A DNA stretch of 64,000 nt, taken from positions 410,384-474,383 of the forward strand of contig JANSYN010000002.1 in assembly GCA_024742415.1 (NCBI GenBank), given 5' to 3'. The notes under the pieces were generated by a model. The model saw nothing but the letters and a program-made list of their open reading frames with translations, searched no databases and was not told the DNA's origin. Each line of letters begins with the position of its first letter. The stretch's first letter is position 1. The position numbers and the translations under genes are program-made. Source of the DNA: Gammaproteobacteria bacterium. GTDB lineage: Bacteria > Pseudomonadota > Gammaproteobacteria > Pseudomonadales > Halieaceae. Shown in pieces: positions 44,794-53,447 of the stretch.

Positions 44794-46671
44794 TTGCACC
44801 GTCCGGTTTGGCTCATCAGCATGGACTCCGAGGCCTTTCATGCGCCTCCGACTACTACCGCTTCCCTGTACGCCTATTTCAGGCAGTACGGCAGCAGTGC
44901 CGCCAGCACTGACATCGACCTTGTGCACTTTCAACAGGGCCAGGACATCACACAGTGGCTGCAGCAATGGCGCAGCGACCAGCTTCCCCGGGCGCAGGCC
45001 GCGCTGGACGCCGGCGTTGTACCGATCGTCGGCCTGAGCTTCTACACCTGGAACGCCGCTGAATTCCTGGCGCTTGCAGCGCAGCTGAAACAACTCCTGC
45101 CAGACATGCTCATCATTGCCGGTGGCCCCCATGTGCAACAGGCCGAAGACTACCTCGGCGTTGAAGCCATTGACGTCGTGTTTCTGGGCGAGGCTGAAAT
45201 CACCCTGCAGGAGTTTCTTGACTGCACCGACCGCACCGAATGGCACAGCGTTAACGGGCTTGCCTACCTCGAGAACGGCACCATTGTGACCACAGCCGCA
45301 AGGGAGCGCTGCCTCGACCTGGAACAGTTCCCGTCGCCGCTGAGCGTGCTCAAGCTGGCCGATGATGACGGAAAACCACTGTATGAATCGATTGCCTACG
45401 AGACCAGCCGCGGCTGCCCCTTCAAGTGCGCGTTTTGCGAGTGGGGCACCGGCGCAATCGGCAGCAAGATGTACCAGTGGTCCCTGCAGCGCATACGCGA
45501 AGACTGGGAAACCATCGTGGCGGCGGGTATTCGCGACATCTGGCTGGCAGACTCCAACTTTGGCGCCCTGAAGCAGGACCTGGCAAAAGCCGAGATCCTG
45601 GTTGAGCTCAAGGAACGCACCGGGCTGCCCGTCTCTTTCGCGACGTCCTGGTCAAAGAAGCATAGCCGCCAGGTTCAGGAAATCGCTCTGATGCTGCACA
45701 AGCACCAGTTGCTGCCGCACTATCAACTCGCCCTGCAGACGCTCACGCCCGAGGCGCTGCGCCTGAGCAATCGCCAGAACATGAGCTCCAACGAATACAA
45801 ACCCATCGCCAAATCCATGTCTGAACAGGGTGTGCCCATTGCTGCAGAACTGATCTGGGGCCTGCCCGGCGACAACCTGCCAGACTTCGAGCGCAACCTG
45901 GATGAATTGCTGGCCTCGTTCCCCAATATCAATATCTTTGGCTATACCCTACTGCCCGGCACAGAGTTCTACCGCCGCCGGAAAGAATACAAGATCGAGG
46001 CTGTTCCGGTCGCCGGTTACGGTAAAGCCAAAGGCGAGTACGTGGTGGGGTGTCACTCGTTTACGCGTGAACAGGGCGAGGAAGGCTACTTCCTGATTAC
46101 TTCACATATCCTGCTGGTGCACGGCCACGTTATGCCGTTGACCACGCGCTACCTTGCCATGACCGGCCAGGTGCCGGTGTCGCCACTGCTGCGCGAAGTC
46201 ATGCGCGCGCTGCTGGCTGCCTATGCCCGAGAACTGCCGGGCATCGACTTTACCGATCGCATGGCGATCTACGAAAACCGCGACCGCATTTACCTGACGG
46301 TACTGCGCGACCGCGACAAACTGTACGCCTGCATCGCGGACACTCTCGCCGGGCATTTCGCGGCGCATGGAGCCGATGCAAAGGATGCCCTGAAAGTGCT
46401 GGCGCTGGACGCTGCCCTGTGCCCCCGCTATGGCCACGAGGCCAGCGTGCAGGCCACGTTCAGCTACGATGCGCACGGCGCATTCACGGCACTGGCGGCG
46501 ATGGAAATACCCTCACTGGGCGATACTCACCAGCCGTGCAATGTGACTATCCACCACCCGGGTGGCGTCGGGGAAATACTCGAAGTTGCCGACGGCGGAA
46601 GCTGGCTGCGCGGCGTCATTGAATACAGCAGCAATGCGGCATCAGACCTTGCCGTGGTTGCCATCGCCTAA
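44794..46671 (+). CDS. B12-binding domain radical SAM protein
   Basis: A 625-residue class-B-type radical SAM enzyme. Residues about 1-140 form a cobalamin-binding-like Rossmann domain ('VPIVGLSFYTWNAAEFLALA', 'IIAGGPHVQQAEDYLG'). The radical SAM core follows with C208-x3-C212-x2-C215 (SRGCPFKCAFCEW) binding the 4Fe-4S cluster. The C-terminal 150 residues are a separate domain. Such enzymes often methylate or rearrange unreactive carbons. The likely start is TTG at 44794, with GGAG eight bases upstream; an ATG nine codons later lies inside the first strand. A zinc-ribbon partner follows 23 bp later. Confidence 0.85.
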   Translation: MHRPVWLISMDSEAFHAPPTTTASLYAYFRQYGSSAASTDIDLVHFQQGQDITQWLQQWRSDQLPRAQAALDAGVVPIVGLSFYTWNAAEFLALAAQLKQLLPDMLIIAGGPHVQQAEDYLGVEAIDVVFLGEAEITLQEFLDCTDRTEWHSVNGLAYLENGTIVTTAARERCLDLEQFPSPLSVLKLADDDGKPLYESIAYETSRGCPFKCAFCEWGTGAIGSKMYQWSLQRIREDWETIVAAGIRDIWLADSNFGALKQDLAKAEILVELKERTGLPVSFATSWSKKHSRQVQEIALMLHKHQLLPHYQLALQTLTPEALRLSNRQNMSSNEYKPIAKSMSEQGVPIAAELIWGLPGDNLPDFERNLDELLASFPNINIFGYTLLPGTEFYRRRKEYKIEAVPVAGYGKAKGEYVVGCHSFTREQGEEGYFLITSHILLVHGHVMPLTTRYLAMTGQVPVSPLLREVMRALLAAYARELPGIDFTDRMAIYENRDRIYLTVLRDRDKLYACIADTLAGHFAAHGADAKDALKVLALDAALCPRYGHEASVQATFSYDAHGAFTALAAMEIPSLGDTHQPCNVTIHHPGGVGEILEVADGGSWLRGVIEYSSNAASDLAVVAIA

Positions 46672-46694
46672 CCTTACACACGGGGAACACCACC

Positions 46695-46901
46695 ATGCCC
46701 GAAGTAAAACAGGAAGTTAAACCGATAGAGGTCAATTATCTGTGCGACAGCTGTGGCAAAGGCATGATGGCAAGCTGCGGTGACATGGACGCGACCACGG
46801 GTGATATCGAACATCGCTGCCTGATTTGCGATCACCGGCAAACGTTCCAGTGGCGCGCGTATCCGCGCATCGATCATATCGACATTGATGAGAAAATCTG
46901 A
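46695..46901 (+). CDS. small zinc-ribbon protein
   Basis: A 68-residue protein with two C-x-x-C pairs ('CDSCGKG' and 'CLICDHRQ') about 26 residues apart, making one zinc ribbon. A further Cys lies between them ('ASCGDMD'). Short zinc ribbons like this occur as adaptors or nucleic-acid-binding subunits. It follows the B12 radical SAM gene by 23 bp, so probably is co-transcribed. Function unknown. Confidence 0.75.
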   Translation: MPEVKQEVKPIEVNYLCDSCGKGMMASCGDMDATTGDIEHRCLICDHRQTFQWRAYPRIDHIDIDEKI

Positions 46902-46914
46902 CGCCGGCGCTGTC

Positions 46915-48036
46915 TCAGGCCACGCCTGCCTGGCTGGCTGGGGCAGCGCCGGCCTCCTTGCTCATGCGTTGTTGCAGGTCTGCCAGGCCAGCGGTTGAGG
47001 CCTCAAAAGTACCCTGGTCAGTAATCAAGGCCGTAACCAACTGCGCCGGTGTCACGTCAAACGCGGGGTTGTGGGCCACCACCGCAGGCCCGGCCATACG
47101 CACCGAGCGCGCTACGCCCTGGTTGTCTAGTCCTTCAGCATGCAGTAACTCGTTTGTGTCACGCTGCTCGATCGGGATATCAGCGCCGCTGGCGCACTTC
47201 CAGTCAATCGTCGACGCAGGCAAGGCCACATAAAAAGGGACGTCGTGCGCCTGCGCTGCCAGTGCCTTGAGGTATGTCCCCACCTTGTTGCAAACATCGC
47301 CGTTTGCCGCAGTTCGATCACTGCCCACGATAACGCAATCCACCTTGCCATCGCTGATCAACTGCCCGCAGCTGTTGTCGGCTACCAGCGTGCAGGGTAC
47401 GCCGGCGCGCTGCAGTTCCCAGGCGGTAAGAAACATGCCCTGGTTGCGTGGCCGCGTCTCTGACACCCAGACATGCACAGGCAAGCCCTGCGCATGCGCC
47501 TTGTACACCGGCGCAAGCGCCGTACCCCATTGCACCGTAGCCAGCCAGCCGGCGTTGCAGTGCGTCAGTACATTAATGACATCGCCCTTGCCGCGATCGC
47601 GCAGCAGCCCCAGGCCGTGATCACCGATGGACGCACAGCTTTTGATATCCGCCTCGCGCAGCGCCAGCGCCTTGCTGTGCGCCAGCGCAACGCGCTCGGA
47701 CCCTGCCAGATCCCTGACGGCATCGCTTACCTGGTCCAGCGCCCAGCGCAGGTTGACCGCCGTTGGCCGGGTTGCGAGCAGCGCCGCATAGGCGCTGCGC
47801 AAGGCAAAGTCACTGGCGTCCTCGGCCAGCGCCTGCGCCAACCCAAAGGCCGCAGTCACACCAATCAATGGAGCGCCGCGCACCTGCATTGCGTTGATGG
47901 CATGGCAGTAGGCGTCAAGCGAATCCAGCGCCACCCAGCGCACATCATGTGGCAGGGCGGTCTGGTCAATAATCTCTACTAACCCGCGTGTGGAATTCCA
48001 GCGCAGGCTGCTCAGTTCTTCAGAAGGGTTATTCAT
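46915..48036 (-). CDS. mtnA: S-methyl-5-thioribose-1-phosphate isomerase
   Basis: A 373-residue MtnA of the methionine salvage pathway, which turns methylthioribose-1-phosphate into methylthioribulose-1-phosphate. Family motifs are 'RGAPLIGVTAAFGLA', 'LTHCNAGWLAT' with the catalytic Cys, 'ETRPRNQG', and 'GSDRTAANGDV' with the catalytic Asp. Related eIF2B-like proteins lack this set. The start at 48036 gives the usual MtnA N-terminus; an upstream in-frame ATG adds 21 basic residues. No other mtn gene is in the window. It is divergent from epmB. Confidence 0.93.
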   Translation of the reverse strand: MNNPSEELSSLRWNSTRGLVEIIDQTALPHDVRWVALDSLDAYCHAINAMQVRGAPLIGVTAAFGLAQALAEDASDFALRSAYAALLATRPTAVNLRWALDQVSDAVRDLAGSERVALAHSKALALREADIKSCASIGDHGLGLLRDRGKGDVINVLTHCNAGWLATVQWGTALAPVYKAHAQGLPVHVWVSETRPRNQGMFLTAWELQRAGVPCTLVADNSCGQLISDGKVDCVIVGSDRTAANGDVCNKVGTYLKALAAQAHDVPFYVALPASTIDWKCASGADIPIEQRDTNELLHAEGLDNQGVARSVRMAGPAVVAHNPAFDVTPAQLVTALITDQGTFEASTAGLADLQQRMSKEAGAAPASQAGVA

Positions 48037-48409
48037 GCGGTATCTTGCCGCCCGTAACGGGAGCTTATGCCTCAGTGGATGTTGCGAGCTGACATTCAAC
48101 CACGTTCAGCGCGATAAACAAAAAAGGCAAACCGCCATGCGCAGGCACCCTGGAAATGCAGAATCTCACCCACAATGCGCCACCTGGCGGCTGCGGCGAA
48201 CAGCGTAGCGTAGAACAGCGCCTCAAAAAAGTGATTGGGGCAGAATGTCATCTGAACGATTACCGCGCTGTCGCCAAGCGGGCTTGCTGCTAGAATGACA
48301 GCCTGGCCAACGGCGACGCCGCGGCAGAAGCAGCCAGCGCAGCAGGATGGCGCGCGCTGCAACCGCGTCCGACTCGCCACCACTGTTTGTATCCAGGGCA
48401 CATTCCACC
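48037..48409. other. divergent intergenic region, 373 bp
   Basis: It lies between leftward mtnA and rightward epmB. In enterobacteria efp lies beside epmB, but no EF-P-like frame is found here. Some GC-rich open frames occur, none with family features or good start sites. Confidence 0.55.
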
Positions 48410-49489
48410 ATGACGGTTATCCACACACAGGAGTCGAACCCGCAAGCTGCACAGGCCGCTGAGCAGGGCATGGCAGCGTCGCCGGCGCAAGCACTGCGCA
48501 TTGCCAGCGTGCCAGGCGCGATGACCTGGCAGGAACAACTGCAAAATGCCATCGGCGATGTGCCCAGCCTGCTTGCGGCGGTCGGGCTGGTGCCTGAGGG
48601 GCCCGCGCCAATCACGGACTTTCCCGTGCGCGTGCCGTGGGCTTTCGTCAACCGCATGCGCAGGGGTGATTGGCATGACCCACTGCTTCTGCAGGTGTTG
48701 GCACAATCACAGGAAATGACGCCAGTTGCAGGTTACGGCACCGACCCGGTCGGCGAGACGCAGGGCGCGGTGGCGGCGCAGGGCATCGTCCACAAATACC
48801 GGGGCCGCGTGCTGCTCATTGTGACAGGGGCCTGCGCCGTGCATTGCCGCTACTGCTTTCGGCGCCACTTTCCCTACTCAGAGCATCAAAACGCACGCAG
48901 CCAGTGGGCTGACACCCTGGCCTACATTCGCAACGACAGCACGATTACTGAAGTGATCCTCAGCGGTGGTGACCCGCTGATGGCCAGTGATGCACACCTG
49001 GCCGGGCTCGTCGATGAGATAGGCACGATCGCCCATGTCACACGATTGCGCGTGCACAGCAGAATGCCCGTGGTGCTGCCCGATCGCATCACCCCCAGCC
49101 TGGTTGATGCACTGTCGCACTTCCGGATGAACACGGTGATGGTTATTCACGCCAACCATGCCAACGAACTGAACGAAGAGGTAAAACACGGCATCGACCG
49201 GCTGCGCGCTGCGAATATCCTGTCGTTGAACCAGGCGGTCTTGCTGGCGGGCATCAACGACAGCACACGGGCCCAGTCTGAACTCAGTGAAAAGCTCTTT
49301 GCGATTGGTGTGCTGCCTTACTACCTGCACCTGCTGGACAAAGTCCAGGGCGCTGCGCACTTCGATGTTGCGCAAGCACGTGCGGTAGAGATCGTCCGGC
49401 AGCTACGGGCAACCCTGCCCGGTTATCTGCTACCCAGGCTCGTGCGTGAGATAGACGGTGAAGCGGCAAAAGTCAGCATCGACACCTGA
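48410..49489 (+). CDS. epmB: EF-P beta-lysylation protein EpmB (lysine 2,3-aminomutase family)
   Basis: A 359-residue radical SAM enzyme that turns (S)-alpha-lysine into (R)-beta-lysine for modification of elongation factor P. The cluster motif C142-x3-C146-x2-C149 (CAVHCRYCF) is followed by 'RRHFPYSEHQN', almost the same as E. coli EpmB; 'LSGGDPLMASD', 'LRVHSRMPVVLPDRIT' and 'LDKVQGAAHFDV' also match. The N-terminal 40 residues are poorly conserved, so the start could be later (for example near 'MTWQEQL'). EpmA and EF-P are not in the window. Confidence 0.93.
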   Translation: MTVIHTQESNPQAAQAAEQGMAASPAQALRIASVPGAMTWQEQLQNAIGDVPSLLAAVGLVPEGPAPITDFPVRVPWAFVNRMRRGDWHDPLLLQVLAQSQEMTPVAGYGTDPVGETQGAVAAQGIVHKYRGRVLLIVTGACAVHCRYCFRRHFPYSEHQNARSQWADTLAYIRNDSTITEVILSGGDPLMASDAHLAGLVDEIGTIAHVTRLRVHSRMPVVLPDRITPSLVDALSHFRMNTVMVIHANHANELNEEVKHGIDRLRAANILSLNQAVLLAGINDSTRAQSELSEKLFAIGVLPYYLHLLDKVQGAAHFDVAQARAVEIVRQLRATLPGYLLPRLVREIDGEAAKVSIDT

Positions 49490-49516
49490 CCCACAGGCCG
49501 GTGCAGCCAGGCAAGA

Positions 49517-49831
49517 CTAGTTGCGCGGCGGCAGGCCATGCACCAATGTAAGAAACTCCAGTTTGGTGCCAGCACGGCGATGCTCACTCAGGGCCTGGTA
49601 GTCCTGATCCGCGTACCAATCCTTGGCGACCTGCTCCGACGGAAACTGGAAAATGATCATTCGGCCAGCGCGCGGCTCATCGCCTTCGAACGTGATGGGG
49701 TTATCGTCGTAGGTGATAAATTCCCCGCCGTACTTTTTCAGCAGGCCGAAAAACCCCTTTTCGTAAGTGCGATAAGACTCGGCATCGGTCACCGCCAGGT
49801 TAACCACCATGTAAACAGGCACATCGGACAT
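49517..49831 (-). CDS. DUF1330 family protein
   Basis: A 104-residue ferredoxin-like-fold protein; family length is normally 95-105. 'VPVYMVVNLAVTDAESYRTYEKG', 'GGEFITYD' and 'RMIIFQFPSEQVAKDWYADQDYQAL' give a clear match to DUF1330 (dimeric alpha-beta barrel). GGGAG lies six bases before the ATG. The role is unknown. It is the last core-like gene before the type I island. Confidence 0.9.
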   Translation of the reverse strand: MSDVPVYMVVNLAVTDAESYRTYEKGFFGLLKKYGGEFITYDDNPITFEGDEPRAGRMIIFQFPSEQVAKDWYADQDYQALSEHRRAGTKLEFLTLVHGLPPRN

Positions 49832-50320
49832 AGATTGCTCCCTTTCGTATATTTTGGCATAAGGCCTGCCACTTTAATGAAACGGGCTGGGGGTGTCTAG
49901 CAAGACATGGCCGAAGCGGTGGTGGGCATCCTGGCGATAGTGCTATTGCAAGATGAGCGCCTGAGGGTGCGCCGTGAACCCGTAGGCGATTATTGCTACC
50001 CTCAAGTCGATGGAAGCTGCACGAGATGGACGATGCCACACATACATTGGCAAGGCAGTCTTCGCCCACTTGCCAGCAGACAGTGCCTATGCAGGAATTG
50101 AGACTAGCAATAACAGCTTCAGGCTGAAGCATTCAACAAAAAAACGAGGTTGAAAAGATCAGCAGCAAAAAAGAATCTACGCCATAATCTAGTTTCCAGG
50201 GCGGGTCGATTCTACATGCAAATCAAATCTTGAAGGATATTCAATCTCGGCGCCGGCGACCTTCCGCAATACCTCTATAAAGAACGGCTAGCTAATAAAA
50301 GAGGCAAAAGGACAAAGACG
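49832..50320. other. left flank of the restriction-modification island
   Basis: This 489 bp gap holds no gene with credible features; an open frame at 49907-50101 lacks ribosome-binding site and family likeness. Base composition falls sharply from about 50130 (A-rich runs), which marks the left side of the island. No tRNA and no clear attachment-site repeat is found. Confidence 0.55.
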
Positions 50321-52063
50321 ATGAAAACAGCTGAACAAGAATTCCTGAAAGCCCTCGACGATAAACTCTGGAAGGCCGCTGACAAGCTGCGCAACAACCT
50401 GGACGCAGCCAACTACAAGCATGTGGTGCTAGGCCTTATTTTTCTGAAGTACGTCTCTGACGCCTTTGAGGAGCGTCAGGAAGAACTGCGTCACCTGTTC
50501 ACCGAAGACGACAGCGACGACAACATCTACTACATGCCGCGTGATAACTACGACAGCGACGAAGAGTACGAGGAAGCCGTGAATGCCGAGCTGGAGCTGC
50601 ACGAGTATTACCAGGAGAAGAACGTATTCTGGGTGCCGCTCCGCTCCCGCTGGAATAATCTGAAACAAGCGGCTGCTCTGCCTATCGGTTCGGTTATCTG
50701 GCAGAACGACAATGGCGATGACGTAAAGTTACGCTCTATCTCTTGGCTCATCGACCAGGCACTGGAGCAGATCGAGAACTTCAAGATCGACGACAAACTG
50801 GTCAACCCCAAGCTCAAGGGCGTATTGCCCCGCGTCAGCCAGTATCAGGTCGAAAACCACAACCTTTCGGAACTAATCAACAAATTCTCCGATACCAGCT
50901 TCAGCAAGCCCGAATACAACGGTCAAAAGCTGGATCTGCACAGCAAAGACATACTCGGCCATGTGTACGAATACTTCCTGGGCCAGTTCGCCCTGGCAGA
51001 AGGCAAACAGGGCGGCCAGTACTACACCCCCAAAAGCATCGTTACCCTGATTATCGAGATGCTCGCCCCCTACAACGGCCGTGTCTATGACCCGGCGATG
51101 GGTGCCGGTGGCTTCTTCGTCTCCAATGACAAGTTCATTGAGAATCATGCTGGTGAGAAACACTACAAGGCCAGCGAGCAGAAAAAGCACATCTCCGTTT
51201 ACGGCCAGGAGAGCAACCCCACCACATGGAAGCTGGCCGCGATGAATATGGCCATCCGGGGCATCGATTTTAACTTCGGCAAGAAAAACGCGGACAGCTT
51301 CCTGGATGACCAGCACCCGGATCTTCGCGCCGATTACGTCATGGCCAATCCACCATTCAACATCAAGGACTGGTGGCACGCCAAGCTGGAAGGCGACGTA
51401 CGCTGGAAATACGGCACGCCACCTCAGGGTAACGCCAACTTCGGCTGGATACAGCACATGCTGCACCACCTCAACGATCAGGGCACCATGGGGCTACTGC
51501 TCGCCAACGGCTCCATGAGCTCGAACTCCAATAATGAGGGTGAGATCCGCAAGGCGCTGATCGAAGCCGATCTGGTCGAGTGCATGGTGGCCCTGCCCGC
51601 GCAGCTGTTCACCAACACTCAGATACCCGCCTGCATCTGGTTTCTGACCAAAGACAAGGCCAACGGCCTGATGCTGGACAAGAAGAAGAGCGACCGGCGC
51701 GGCAAAACCCTGTTCATCGACGCCCGCAACCTGGGCTACATGAAAGACCGGGTACTGCGAGACTTCACCGAGGAAGACATCGCCAAAATCGCTGACACCT
51801 TCCATGCCTGGCAAGAGGATGACGGCTACGAAGATGAAAAAGGCTTCTGCTACTCCGCCAGCCTTGACGATATTAAAAAACACGATTTCGTGCTGACCCC
51901 GGGGCGCTATGTCGGCGCAGCAGACCAGGAAGAGGACAGCGAGCCATTTACCGAAAAAATGACGCGCCTAACCGCTCTGCTAAAAGAACAGTTTGAAGAA
52001 TCAGATCGGCTGGAGGGTGAGATTAAGGATAACTTGTTGGGGCTGGGTTATGACTTCAACTAA
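50321..52063 (+). CDS. hsdM: type I restriction-modification system methyltransferase subunit HsdM
   Basis: A 580-residue N6-adenine methyltransferase subunit. The N-terminal HsdM_N helical domain includes 'NYKHVVLGLIFLKYVSDAF'. The SAM motif is 'YDPAMGAGGFF' and the catalytic motif is N-P-P-F ('MANPPFN'). With HsdS it methylates the recognition site; with HsdR it also makes the restriction complex. AAGGA lies upstream of the ATG. The 3' end overlaps hsdS by 14 bp. Confidence 0.96.
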   Translation: MKTAEQEFLKALDDKLWKAADKLRNNLDAANYKHVVLGLIFLKYVSDAFEERQEELRHLFTEDDSDDNIYYMPRDNYDSDEEYEEAVNAELELHEYYQEKNVFWVPLRSRWNNLKQAAALPIGSVIWQNDNGDDVKLRSISWLIDQALEQIENFKIDDKLVNPKLKGVLPRVSQYQVENHNLSELINKFSDTSFSKPEYNGQKLDLHSKDILGHVYEYFLGQFALAEGKQGGQYYTPKSIVTLIIEMLAPYNGRVYDPAMGAGGFFVSNDKFIENHAGEKHYKASEQKKHISVYGQESNPTTWKLAAMNMAIRGIDFNFGKKNADSFLDDQHPDLRADYVMANPPFNIKDWWHAKLEGDVRWKYGTPPQGNANFGWIQHMLHHLNDQGTMGLLLANGSMSSNSNNEGEIRKALIEADLVECMVALPAQLFTNTQIPACIWFLTKDKANGLMLDKKKSDRRGKTLFIDARNLGYMKDRVLRDFTEEDIAKIADTFHAWQEDDGYEDEKGFCYSASLDDIKKHDFVLTPGRYVGAADQEEDSEPFTEKMTRLTALLKEQFEESDRLEGEIKDNLLGLGYDFN

Positions 52064-53447
52064 GAAAATTACGGACTTTGTTTCTTTCAACCCGAAAAGA
52101 ACCATCAAAAAGGGAGAAACTAAACCATTTGTCGAGATGGCAGCACTCCCGGTTGATAGTCGTGACATATCAGAAATAGGATCTCGCACCTACAAAGGTG
52201 GCGGCTCCAGGTTTCAAGATGGTGATACGCTCTTTGCACGCATCACTCCCTGCCTGGAGAACGGAAAAACAGCAAAAACTTCTGGGCTAGGAGACGGTGT
52301 GATTGCACACGGCTCTACGGAGTTTATTGTCTTGGCCGCCATGGAGCCTGAGTACGACGAAGACTATGTTTATTACTTGGCACGCATGCCTGAGTTTCGC
52401 GCCTACGCTCAGTCTCGAATGGAAGGTACCTCAGGACGACAACGCGTTTCATGGCAGTCCCTTGCTGAATTTGAATTCGTCTTCCCCGACAAGGAAGACA
52501 GAAAAGAAATTGGCCGTATTTTGAAATCCATCGATGACAAAATACAAGTCAACAATCAACTTAACCAAACCCTCGAACAAATCGCCCAGGCTATTTTCAA
52601 AAGCTGGTTTGTGGATTTTGAACCGGTCAAGGCCAAAATGGCAGCATTGGAAGCAGGCGGCACTGCAGAGCAGGCCGAGCTTGCCGCCATGTCTGCTATC
52701 TCCGCCAAAGACGAAGCCGACCTAAAACAACTTCAATCAGACCAACCCGAAGCCTACGCAGAGCTGGCACAAACCGCCGCGCTGTTTTCCTCGGCGATGG
52801 AAGATTCGGAACATGGGGAGATGCCTAATGGGTGGAAGTATGATCCTGTAATAAATAGTGCGGAATACATAAATGGCGCTGCATACAAAAATATGCACTT
52901 CAGCAACGCCCCGGATGCAAAACCGGTTATTAAGATAGCAGAACTAAAAAATGGGATTACGGACAAAACCAAGTTTACCAATACCGAACTCGGTGACAAA
53001 TTTAAGCTAAATACAAGAGATATTTTATTCTCATGGTCTGGCAGTCCAGAAACATCTATTGATACCTTCATATGGACTGGTGGTAAAGCGTGGTTAAATC
53101 AGCACATTTTCAAAGTAGTTAATAGCACTGAAAAGGAGCGCTGCTTCACCTATTGGCTGTTGAAATTCCTTAAACCAACATTTATTGAAATTGCGAAGAA
53201 CAAACAAACAACAGGGTTAGGACACGTCACAAGAAAAGACATGGAACGTTTACATTATTGCAAACCCAATGATGAGGCGATGAGTCTGTTCTTCAAGTTT
53301 GCAGGAACTATTCTCAGTAAGATTGAGAATAACTTGATCGAAAATCTCAACCTTGCGGAATCCCGTGATGAGCTCCTCCCCAAACTCCTATCCGGAGACC
53401 TGTCCATGCCTGAATCCGAAAAGACCAATGAGGAAGCATTGGCATGA
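52050..53447 (+). CDS. hsdS: type I restriction-modification system specificity subunit HsdS
   Basis: A 465-residue DNA-recognition subunit. It has two target-recognition domains (about 5-150 and 260-400). The conserved central coiled coil is 'LNQTLEQIAQAIFKSWFVDFEPV' in part, near 170-200, and the C-terminal helix carries 'ENLNLAESRDELLPKLLSG', the second conserved region. The first half is typical of bipartite-site type I enzymes; the target sequence cannot be read from it. GC content is visibly below that of the neighbours. It overlaps hsdM by 14 bp and rloC by 4 bp (ATGA). Confidence 0.95.
   Translation: MTSTKKITDFVSFNPKRTIKKGETKPFVEMAALPVDSRDISEIGSRTYKGGGSRFQDGDTLFARITPCLENGKTAKTSGLGDGVIAHGSTEFIVLAAMEPEYDEDYVYYLARMPEFRAYAQSRMEGTSGRQRVSWQSLAEFEFVFPDKEDRKEIGRILKSIDDKIQVNNQLNQTLEQIAQAIFKSWFVDFEPVKAKMAALEAGGTAEQAELAAMSAISAKDEADLKQLQSDQPEAYAELAQTAALFSSAMEDSEHGEMPNGWKYDPVINSAEYINGAAYKNMHFSNAPDAKPVIKIAELKNGITDKTKFTNTELGDKFKLNTRDILFSWSGSPETSIDTFIWTGGKAWLNQHIFKVVNSTEKERCFTYWLLKFLKPTFIEIAKNKQTTGLGHVTRKDMERLHYCKPNDEAMSLFFKFAGTILSKIENNLIENLNLAESRDELLPKLLSGDLSMPESEKTNEEALA

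Noticed and set aside
48096..48401. A 101-residue leftward frame between mtnA and epmB
   Set aside because: Arg/Cys/Ala-rich composition, no ribosome-binding site and no family likeness.
49832..50320. tRNA gene or attachment site at the left border of the RM island
   Set aside because: No cloverleaf with a GTTCGA-like T arm was found, and no direct repeat matching the right border was recognised by eye.
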